Shown here: one piece after another, positions 58,056 to 64,000 of the stretch | Numbering within the stretch: the first letter of the stretch is position 1 | Layout of the letters: every line of letters begins with the position of its first letter | Source: Rhodospirillaceae bacterium LM-1 | Lineage (GTDB): Bacteria > Pseudomonadota > Alphaproteobacteria > Rhodospirillales > WMHbin7 | NCBI GenBank assembly: GCA_902725215.1 | Contig: CACUVI010000023.1 | Span: 186,803-250,802, forward strand | Reading direction: 5' to 3' | DNA: 64,000 bases | The notes under the pieces: generated by a model | What the model was told of the DNA's origin: nothing | The model's database searches: none | What the model saw: only the letters and a program-made list of their open reading frames with translations | Translations under genes and position numbers: made by a program

Positions 58056-58077
58056 ATGGCGGAATCGCCATGATTCC
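58056..58077. repeat. Two overlapping perfect inverted repeats upstream of glmU
   Basis: ATGGCG-GAAT-CGCCAT (58056-58071) and GGAATC-GCCAT-GATTCC (58061-58077) overlap and could switch between two hairpins or bind a dimeric regulator. They lie about 105 bases before glmU in the 290-base gap to the cytochrome gene, where nothing else is evident. Confidence 0.4.
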
Positions 58078-58182
58078 ATTTGGCTTTTGCAAAAGACCGC
58101 AATCAAAATTGACTTTCGCTCGCCAAGGGGCTGTGTCACGGTGGCCCCGGTCAGCCACATCTTATTGGAATAGCCAGCCCAC

Positions 58183-59517
58183 ATGAGCCTTGCCGCCATC
58201 GTCCTCGCCGCCGGTCTGGGGACGCGCATGAAATCCCAGCTTCCCAAGGTGCTGCACCCGTTGGCGGGGCGGCCCATGCTGGCCCATCTGCTGGACAATC
58301 TGGCCCGGCTTGCCCCCCAGCGGGTGGCGATGGTGATCGGACCCGGCCAGGAATCGGTGGCCAAGGTGGCGGCCCCCCATCCCTGCGTCATCCAGGCCGA
58401 CCGGCTGGGCACCGCCCATGCCGCTCTTCAGGCCAGACCCCTGATCGATGGATTTCAAGGCGATGTGCTGATCTTGTTCGGCGACACGCCGCTGGTGACC
58501 GGCCAGACCATGGAAAAGCTGATCCTGCGCCGCCGGGAGACGGACGATCCCGCCGTCGTCGTGCTGGGCTTCAAGCCTAGCGATCCGGCGGGATATGGGC
58601 GTTTGGTGCTGAACGGAGCGAAGCTGGAGCGCATCGTCGAGGTCAAGGACGCAACCGAGATCGAGCGCGCCATTCCCTGGTGCAATTCGGGCGTCATGGC
58701 GCTCGATGGCAAGGTCTTGTTCGACCTTTTGTCGAAGATCGACAACAAGAACGCCAAGGGCGAATATTACCTGACAGATCTGGTCCGTCTGGCCCGCGAG
58801 GCAGGGCGGGTTTGCGCCATGGTGGAAGGCTCGCCGGAAGAATTGCTGGGCATCAATTCAAGGGCGGAACTGGCCCAGGCGGAAACCATCGTCCAGAATC
58901 GCATGCGCCTGCAAGCCATGGATGACGGCGCCACGCTGATCGGCCCGGAAACTGTTTTCTTCTCATGGGACACCAAGCTGGGCCGCGACGTTGTCGTGGG
59001 GCCGAACGTGGTTTTTGGCCCCGGCGTTGCGGTCGGCGACGAGGTGGAAATCCGTCCTTTTAGCCATCTGGAAGGCTGCGTGGTCGCCAAGGGCGCCACG
59101 GTGGGGCCGTTTGCCCGCCTGCGTCCCGGCGCCGAGATCGGACAGAACGCCCATATCGGCAATTTCGTCGAGATCAAGAAAGCGGTGGTCGAGGATGGGG
59201 CGAAGGTCAATCACCTGACCTATATCGGCGATGCTCGCGTGGGCGCCAAGGCGAATGTGGGGGCGGGGACCATCACCTGCAATTACGATGGTTTTGGCAA
59301 ATATCACACGGATATTGGCAAGAATGCTTTCATCGGTTCGAATTCGGCCCTGGTGGCGCCGGTCAAGATCGGCGACGGCGCCATCGTGGGCGCGGGGTCG
59401 GTGATCACGCAGGACGTTCCCGCCGGGGCGCTGGCGGTGGCCAGGGGCAAGCAGGCGTCCATCGCAGGTTGGGCGGAAACCTTCCGCGCCGCCAAGACCC
59501 AGAAGAAGGACGCTTAA
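58183..59517 (+). CDS. glmU: Bifunctional GlcNAc-1-phosphate uridyltransferase/GlcN-1-P acetyltransferase
   Basis: A 444-residue enzyme that makes UDP-GlcNAc for peptidoglycan and lipopolysaccharide. The uridyltransferase motif LAAGLGTRMKSQLPKVLHPL is at 8-27, and the C-terminal left-handed beta-helix has hexapeptide repeats with the acetyltransferase segment HLTYIGDARVGAKANVGAGT. Length and order are normal. It is followed after 3 bases by glmS, so two successive steps of amino-sugar synthesis are in one operon. Confidence 0.97.
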   Translation: MSLAAIVLAAGLGTRMKSQLPKVLHPLAGRPMLAHLLDNLARLAPQRVAMVIGPGQESVAKVAAPHPCVIQADRLGTAHAALQARPLIDGFQGDVLILFGDTPLVTGQTMEKLILRRRETDDPAVVVLGFKPSDPAGYGRLVLNGAKLERIVEVKDATEIERAIPWCNSGVMALDGKVLFDLLSKIDNKNAKGEYYLTDLVRLAREAGRVCAMVEGSPEELLGINSRAELAQAETIVQNRMRLQAMDDGATLIGPETVFFSWDTKLGRDVVVGPNVVFGPGVAVGDEVEIRPFSHLEGCVVAKGATVGPFARLRPGAEIGQNAHIGNFVEIKKAVVEDGAKVNHLTYIGDARVGAKANVGAGTITCNYDGFGKYHTDIGKNAFIGSNSALVAPVKIGDGAIVGAGSVITQDVPAGALAVARGKQASIAGWAETFRAAKTQKKDA

Positions 59518-59520
59518 GAA

Positions 59521-61344
59521 ATGTGCGGAATCGTCGGCATCATCGGCAGGCAAGAGGTGGCGGGACAACTGGTCGAGGGCCTGAAGCGCCTGGAATATCG
59601 CGGCTATGATTCGGCGGGCATCGCCACCCTGGTCGATGGGGTCATCGAAAGACGCCGCGCCCAGGGCAAGCTGGTCAATCTGGAAGCGCTTTTGAAGGAC
59701 AAGCCGCTGGGCGGCAAGATCGGCATCGGGCATACGCGCTGGGCCACGCATGGCGTGCCCACTGAAATCAATGCGCATCCGCACGCCACGACGCGCGTGG
59801 CCGTGGTCCATAACGGCATCATCGAGAATTATCAGGAATTGAAGGCCGAACTGGCCGCCAAGGGCCACAGTTTCGCCAGCCAGACCGACACCGAAGTCGT
59901 GGTGCATCTGATCGACGCCTATTTGCAAGAAGGCAAGTCCCCCGAAGAAGCGACCGCGCAAGCCTTGCGCCGTCTGGACGGCGCTTTTGCGCTGGGCATC
60001 ATTTTTGCGAACCGACCCGACATTCTGATCGCGGCCAGGCGCGGCAGTCCGCTTGCCATCGGCCATGGCGATGGCGAGATGTATCTGGGGTCGGACGCGC
60101 TGGCCCTGGCGCCTCTCACGCGCAAGCTGACCTATCTGGAAGAGGGCGACTGGGCGGTGCTGACCCATCAAGGCGCCACCATTTTCGATGCCGACGGCAA
60201 GATCGTTGAGCGTCCGTCCAAGATCACGCAATTGTCGGGCGCTCTGATCGGCAAGGGCGAGCATCGCCATTACATGATGAAGGAAATCTGCGAACAGCCG
60301 CAGGTGATCAGCGACACGATCCAGTCTTATTACAATCCCGAAGACCGCACGGTGACGCTGCCCGTTCTTCCCTTCGATTTGAAATCGGTCGAGCGCATCA
60401 CCATCGTGGCCTGCGGCACCTCGTATTATGCTGGACTGGTGGGTCGTTATTGGTTCGAGCAATTGGCTCGCCTGTCGGTCGATGTCGATATCGCCAGCGA
60501 ATTTCGCTATCGCCATCCGGTGATGAAGGCGGGGCAGTTGGCCATCTTCATCTCGCAGTCGGGCGAGACCGCCGATACTTTGGCCGCCCTTCGCCTGTGC
60601 AAGCAAGAAGGCGTGCATACGTTGGCCGTGGTCAATGTGGGTGAAAGCACGATGGCGCGTGAAGCCGACGCCATGGTGATGACCTTGGCCGGACCCGAGA
60701 TCGGCGTTGCTTCGACCAAGGCCTTCACGGCCCAATTGTCGGTGCTGGCCTGTCTGGCGCTGGGCATGGGGCGCGCCTTGGGCCGTTTGTCCCTGGAGGC
60801 CGAGGCCAAGCATGTGGCAGCCCTGGTCAGTGTGCCTTCCAGGGTGGCCGATGTGCTGGCCAGCGATGCGCATATCAAGGAGATCGCCTCCAAGGTGGCC
60901 GAGGCCAAGGACGCCATCTATATCGGGCGCGGCACCGGCTTCCCCATAGCGCTTGAGGGCGCTTTGAAGCTGAAGGAGATCAGCTACATTCATGCCGAGG
61001 GCTATGCGGCGGGCGAGTTGAAGCATGGGCCGATAGCGCTTCTGGACGAGGATATGCCGGTAATCGCCATCGCGCCAAGCGACGACCTGTTCGACAAAAC
61101 GGCCAGCAATATCGAGGAAGTGATCGCCCGCGGCGCCAAGGTGCTGCTGTTTACCGATGCCAAGGGCGCCAAGCGATTGGCAGCCAAAGCCTGGGCAACC
61201 ATCGAATTGCCCCAGGTCGATTCCTTTGTGGCTCCGCTTCTGTATGCCGTTCCCGTGCAATTGCTGGCCTATCACGTGGCGGTGGCCAAGGGCACCGATG
61301 TCGATCAGCCCAGGAATTTGGCGAAAAGCGTCACGGTCGAGTGA
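59521..61344 (+). CDS. glmS: Glucosamine-fructose-6-phosphate aminotransferase
   Basis: A 607-residue enzyme. The N-terminal glutamine amidotransferase has catalytic C2 (MCGIVGIIG) and RLEYRGYDSAGIA; two SIS sugar-isomerase domains follow, with GTSYYAGLVGRYWFEQLARL and SQSGETADTLAALRLCKQEG. The conserved end is AKGTDVDQPRNLAKSVTVE. It supplies glucosamine-6-phosphate for cell-wall precursors. No glmS ribozyme was seen, as expected outside Gram-positives. It overlaps the convergent mutY end by 14 bases. Confidence 0.97.
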   Translation: MCGIVGIIGRQEVAGQLVEGLKRLEYRGYDSAGIATLVDGVIERRRAQGKLVNLEALLKDKPLGGKIGIGHTRWATHGVPTEINAHPHATTRVAVVHNGIIENYQELKAELAAKGHSFASQTDTEVVVHLIDAYLQEGKSPEEATAQALRRLDGAFALGIIFANRPDILIAARRGSPLAIGHGDGEMYLGSDALALAPLTRKLTYLEEGDWAVLTHQGATIFDADGKIVERPSKITQLSGALIGKGEHRHYMMKEICEQPQVISDTIQSYYNPEDRTVTLPVLPFDLKSVERITIVACGTSYYAGLVGRYWFEQLARLSVDVDIASEFRYRHPVMKAGQLAIFISQSGETADTLAALRLCKQEGVHTLAVVNVGESTMAREADAMVMTLAGPEIGVASTKAFTAQLSVLACLALGMGRALGRLSLEAEAKHVAALVSVPSRVADVLASDAHIKEIASKVAEAKDAIYIGRGTGFPIALEGALKLKEISYIHAEGYAAGELKHGPIALLDEDMPVIAIAPSDDLFDKTASNIEEVIARGAKVLLFTDAKGAKRLAAKAWATIELPQVDSFVAPLLYAVPVQLLAYHVAVAKGTDVDQPRNLAKSVTVE

Positions 61345-62365
61345 TCCGCAACGCCTTTTTCATCAATGTGGGCAGGGCCAAATCGGCCAACTGATCGGGT
61401 TTGGCCCAGAAGCAGCCGGGCGTCAGCCGGGCGGCAAAGCCGGTCATCACCACCAGTTCCAGCGCGAAATGGGTGAAGACATGCTTGACCCGGCCAGCCT
61501 TGTGCCAGTCGCTGCCCGCTGGCGCATGCGCCAGCGCCTCATGATCCGTCCAGGCCTTGGCGCGCCAGTCCGTGCCCGGCAATTCCAGCATGCCGCCCAG
61601 CAGCCCCTTCTCGGGGCGTTTTCGCAATAGAATGGCGCCGTCCGATTTGCGCTCGGCATAAAAAACCACGCCATGGCGGCTGGGCCTTGCCGCGCGCTTT
61701 TCGCGCAAGGGCAGGCTTTGCGAAATCCCCTTGCGAAGGCCCAGGCAGTCCTGGCTGATCGGGCATCTCTGACAGGCGGGTTTTTGGGGCGTGCAAACGG
61801 TTGCCCCCAAATCCATCAAGGCCTGAGCCAGATCGCCGGGCCGTTCAGGAAAAGCCAGCGATTGCGCCAGTTCCCCCAGTTTCGGCTTGGCCTGGGGCAG
61901 GGGAAGGGCGACGGCGAACAGGCGGGCCGTCACGCGCTCGATATTGCCGTCCAGCGGCACGACATTGATGTCGAAGGCGATGGCCCCGATGGCGCGCGCC
62001 GTATAAGGGCCGATGCCGGGCAGCTGTTGCAGCGCTTCGATGGTTTCGGGGAAACGCCCGCCTCTCGCGCCAGCAACGACGTTCGCGCATTCATGCAGTT
62101 TCCTGGCCCGGGCGTAATAGCCAAGCCCCGCCCATTGGGCCAGCACCTCATCCAAAGGGGCTTTTGCCAGATCGCCAATGGTCGGCCAGCGGGCCAGGAA
62201 CCGGTCGAAATAGCCCAGAACCGTTGGCACCGTGGTCTGCTGAAGCATGACCTCGCTTAGCCAGACCCGGTAAGGATCGGTATTGGCCCGCCAGGGTAGG
62301 TCGCGCTTGTTGGCGTCGTACCAAGCAAGCAGCGGTCGCATATCGGGGTGGTGGCGGCGGGGCAT
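61331..62365 (-). CDS. mutY: A/G-specific adenine glycosylase MutY
   Basis: A 344-residue base-excision enzyme that removes adenine opposite 8-oxoguanine. The helix-hairpin-helix LPGIGPYTARAIGAIAF has the nearby catalytic aspartate in VVPLDGNIERV, and the [4Fe-4S] ligands are CTPQKPACQRCPISQDC. The C-terminal NUDIX-like domain includes RPEKGLLGGMLELPG. The ATG at 62365 is used; ATG 62341 is possible. It is divergent from dciA with 22 bases between start codons. Confidence 0.95.
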   Translation of the reverse strand: MPRRHHPDMRPLLAWYDANKRDLPWRANTDPYRVWLSEVMLQQTTVPTVLGYFDRFLARWPTIGDLAKAPLDEVLAQWAGLGYYARARKLHECANVVAGARGGRFPETIEALQQLPGIGPYTARAIGAIAFDINVVPLDGNIERVTARLFAVALPLPQAKPKLGELAQSLAFPERPGDLAQALMDLGATVCTPQKPACQRCPISQDCLGLRKGISQSLPLREKRAARPSRHGVVFYAERKSDGAILLRKRPEKGLLGGMLELPGTDWRAKAWTDHEALAHAPAGSDWHKAGRVKHVFTHFALELVVMTGFAARLTPGCFWAKPDQLADLALPTLMKKALRITRP

Positions 62366-62387
62366 GGACACCGTTATCCTGTGCGGC

Positions 62388-62918
62388 ATGAGCGATGACA
62401 AGCCCGATATTGAAACGCCCAAGCCGCGAGGCCCCACCACGACCTATGAATTAAAGTCGGTGGCGGGGATTGCGCTGAAGGCCGCCCGCCCGGCGCTGGG
62501 CCGCCAGGGCTTCGCCGAGGCTGAGTTGCTGGCCCGTTGGGACGCCATCGCCGGGCCGCAATTGGCCGAACATACGCTGCCCATCAAGGTGATCCCCGCC
62601 AAGCGGGGCGATGGCAAAAACGAAACCGGCGGCGTTTTGCATCTGAAGGTCGATTCCGGCCCGGCGGCCATGATGCTGACCTATATGGAGCCGCAGGTTC
62701 TGGAACGCGTGAATTCCTATTTCGGATGGCGGGCCGTGGACCGGCTGAAGCTGATCCAGGGACCATTGCCGGGCAAGCCCGCCCGCAAGCTGCCCACCCA
62801 CCGCCCGCTCTCGAAAGAGGAAGAGGCCAAGCTGGCCTTGATGCTGGAGAATGTCTCCGATCCCGACTTGCGGGCGGCGCTGTTGAATCTGGGAAGGGCG
62901 GTGGTGGGAGAGAGTTAG
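62388..62918 (+). CDS. dciA: DciA-like protein (DUF721)
   Basis: A 176-residue protein. The central DUF721 domain includes LARWDAIAGPQLAEHTLPIK and LHLKVDSGPAAMMLTYMEPQ with VLERVNSYFGWRAVDRLKLI. DciA loads the DnaB replicative helicase in bacteria without DnaC. A mutY-dciA divergent pair is typical of alphaproteobacteria. ATG 62388 was chosen; an in-frame ATG at 62364 would overlap the mutY start codon. The C-terminal helical part is charged. Confidence 0.87.
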   Translation: MSDDKPDIETPKPRGPTTTYELKSVAGIALKAARPALGRQGFAEAELLARWDAIAGPQLAEHTLPIKVIPAKRGDGKNETGGVLHLKVDSGPAAMMLTYMEPQVLERVNSYFGWRAVDRLKLIQGPLPGKPARKLPTHRPLSKEEEAKLALMLENVSDPDLRAALLNLGRAVVGES

Positions 62919-62930
62919 GCGGCTTTGACG

Positions 62931-62968
62931 TTGAGCATGGTCGGAAAAACGCATACAATGTATTACAT
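62931..62968 (+). promoter_or_regulatory. Promoter and operator of the ParDE-like pair
   Basis: TTGAGC at 62931-62936 and TACAAT at 62954-62959 are 17 bases apart. The perfect palindrome ATGTATTACAT (62958-62968) overlaps the -10 and start region, as expected for autoregulation by a ribbon-helix-helix antitoxin. Confidence 0.6.
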
Positions 62969-62991
62969 CTTATTCATGCATCCGGGTGGCT

Positions 62992-63243
62992 ATGTACAAG
63001 GACGTAACGATCACCGCGCGCATCGACGGCGAGCTTTCTGACCGTTTGGCCCGTTTGTCGGCCATGCAGGGACGCAGCAAATCCTGGGTCGTGGGCAGGG
63101 CATTGAAGTCCTACCTCGATGCCGAATTGGCTTTCGCCGAAGCCGTCGAGGAGGGCGTGGCCGACCTGCAAGAAGGCCGGACCGTCGAGCATGCAGATGT
63201 CGCCGCCCGCTTCAAAGCCCGCTTTGGGACAAGTGGAAAATGA
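62992..63243 (+). CDS. Ribbon-helix-helix antitoxin (CopG/ParD-like)
   Basis: An 83-residue antitoxin (85 from the GTG at 62986). The N-terminal ribbon-helix-helix is VTITARIDGELSDRLARLSA followed by GRSKSWVVGRALKSYLD. The C-terminal tail, EGRTVEHADVAARFKARFG, is the toxin-binding type. It overlaps the toxin gene by ATGA. An ATGTATTACAT palindrome in its promoter is the likely operator. Confidence 0.88.
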   Translation: MYKDVTITARIDGELSDRLARLSAMQGRSKSWVVGRALKSYLDAELAFAEAVEEGVADLQEGRTVEHADVAARFKARFGTSGK

Positions 63244-63533
63244 AGGTCCGCTGGACCGGGAAGGCCGAAGACGATCTGATGGCTCAGTGTGGCCATGTCG
63301 CCAACGAAGATCCTGTCCTGGCAGAGCGCATCGGTTCCGAAGTGTTGATGCGAGTTGGTGGTCTTGCAAACCATCCCTATCGTGGGCGCTCCGGGCGAGT
63401 GGAGGGCACTAGAGAACTGCCTCTGCCCGGTCTGCCTTGGATTGCCGTCTATGTCATCAAAGACGATGCCGTTGTCATTCTACGCCTAATGCACGGCGCG
63501 CAATCCTGGCCGCCGGAAGACGTCGATCAATAG
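63240..63533 (+). CDS. RelE/ParE family toxin
   Basis: A 97-residue RelE/ParE-fold protein. The conserved elements are KVRWTGKAEDDLMAQCGHVA at the start, HPYRGRSGRVEGTRELPLPG in the middle and VVILRLMHGAQSWP at the end. ParE members poison gyrase and RelE members cleave mRNA; the RELPLPGLPWIAVYVI segment suits the ParE/plasmid stabilisation branch. It is translationally coupled to its antitoxin by ATGA, antitoxin first. Confidence 0.9.
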   Translation: MKVRWTGKAEDDLMAQCGHVANEDPVLAERIGSEVLMRVGGLANHPYRGRSGRVEGTRELPLPGLPWIAVYVIKDDAVVILRLMHGAQSWPPEDVDQ

Positions 63534-63574
63534 GGATTTCTCGGACGCTGATAGTGGCCTGACTTTTAGAGTGG

Positions 63575-63883
63575 TCACGCCACCTTCTTCACCGGCCTAG
63601 CCCGCTGGATGCGCTCCTTGCGTTTGGGCGTGTTCATGGCCTCCCACAAATCGATGCGCCGCTGAAGGTTCAACCAGAAATCTGGGCTGGTCTCGAAAAC
63701 GCGGGCCAGGATCAGCGCGGTGTCGGCGGTGATGGCGCGTCTGTCATTGCACAACTCGTTGGCATGCTTGCGGGCCACGCCCATGGCGGCGGCCAACTCG
63801 CCCTGGGTCAAACCCAAGGGTTCCAGAAACTCTTCGGTCAGAATTTCGCCGACGCTGGCGGGCTTGCGCTTGGTCATCAACAT
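63575..63883 (-). CDS. higA: HigA family antitoxin
   Basis: A 102-residue XRE-type helix-turn-helix protein of the HigA/VapI family. The core is GEILTEEFLEPLGLTQGELA, AMGVARKHANELCNDRRAIT and ETSPDFWLNLQRRIDLWEAM. ATG 63883 (or 63877) lies 11 bases after the higB stop. HigA binds HigB and represses the operon. The basic tail RIQRARPVKKVA is a little longer than usual. Confidence 0.9.
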   Translation of the reverse strand: MLMTKRKPASVGEILTEEFLEPLGLTQGELAAAMGVARKHANELCNDRRAITADTALILARVFETSPDFWLNLQRRIDLWEAMNTPKRKERIQRARPVKKVA

Positions 63884-63894
63884 GAGGTCTGTCC

Positions 63895-64000
63895 TTAGCG
63901 ATAGTCGTGATTGTCTAGATATAATTCCGAGGCTTCGCCGTCCGCGCCATTCCAACGGAACACCAGTCGCCACTGCTTGTTGATGCGGATCGAGTGCCAT
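63895..64000 (-). CDS. higB: HigB family toxin, C-terminal part (cut by window edge)
   Basis: The frame is open from the right edge to TAA at 63897-63895 and encodes a tail with HSIRINKQWRLVFRWNG and LYLDNHDYR, which matches the end of HigB/RelE-type ribosome-dependent mRNA interferases. It lies upstream of higA on the same strand, the usual toxin-first HigBA order. The N-terminal two thirds lie beyond base 64000. Confidence 0.85.
   Translation of the reverse strand, partial: WHSIRINKQWRLVFRWNGADGEASELYLDNHDYR

Noticed and set aside
58963-61275. A 770-codon minus-strand open frame over glmU and glmS
   Set aside because: It is antisense to two certain genes; G+C-rich third positions leave antisense frames open, and the product has low-complexity composition with no motif.
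1-64000. CRISPR arrays, tRNA or rRNA genes
   Set aside because: I saw no regularly spaced repeats and no cloverleaf or rRNA-like segments in the gaps, though without a search tool a divergent RNA gene could be missed.

Overview
The window reads as a chromosomal segment of a sulfur-oxidising alphaproteobacterium, probably Rhodospirillales and Magnetospirillum-like. The lineage is inferred from gene content: an oxidative-type dsr cluster with dsrL and dsrN, two phasins, a cobalamin-dependent ribonucleotide reductase, long-form PstC/PstA and a dense cluster of GANTC (CcrM-type) sites. The DNA is G+C rich and gene dense. Neighbouring genes are often coupled by ATGA or TGATG overlaps. I saw no rRNA, tRNA, CRISPR array, integrase or intact insertion sequence.

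1-9347: the dsr cluster dsrC(partial)-M-K-L-J-O-P, a TrpD2/YbiB-like gene, then dsrN. DsrC carries sulfur, DsrMKJOP is the membrane complex, DsrL is the NAD(P)H oxidoreductase and DsrN amidates siroheme for DsrAB, which must lie to the left of the window. 9309-12018 (minus): purM-purN and a histidine kinase gene. 12118-16217: DUF2066 protein, CDP-alcohol phosphatidyltransferase, AI-2E-type permease, Hda-like DnaA regulator and enoyl-CoA hydratase, tightly coupled. 16231-23280: envelope and housekeeping genes (lipoprotein, M48 protease, a gamma-glutamyltransferase-like lipoprotein lacking its nucleophile, aminotransferase, UbiK, YbjN, ProC, TetR/COQ9-like).

23281-25320: a phasin with a clear operator/promoter, phnA, and a brnTA toxin-antitoxin mini-island flanked by a 60-bp duplication of the phnA 3' end, then an orphan antitoxin-like gene. 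25318-30816 (minus): nrdJ, with DnaA boxes upstream, and ftsE-ftsX-ydcF-plsC. 30969-35055: zinc-ribbon protein, acyl-CoA ligase and HerA-like ATPase. 35063-39762 (minus): secreted hydrolase and an ABC exporter whose permease and ATPase genes are separated by a methyltransferase gene. 39761-46971: esterase, FIST protein, ThpR, a large sensor kinase, a lipoprotein, a second phasin and AlaX.

47005-55390: the phosphate operon pstS-C-A-B-phoU-phoB-phnN behind a Pho box, with no phoR. 55668-62918: a frameshifted apt, a TAXI binding protein, a cytochrome c with an unusual CX3CH haem motif, glmU-glmS, mutY and dciA. 62931-64000: two further toxin-antitoxin loci, ParDE-like and HigBA (higB cut by the window edge).

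No stretch longer than 300 bases lacks a gene. The larger gaps (21054-21261, 27658-27902, 45307-45505, 55391-55667, 57893-58182) hold the regulatory sites, weak open frame or inverted repeats listed below.
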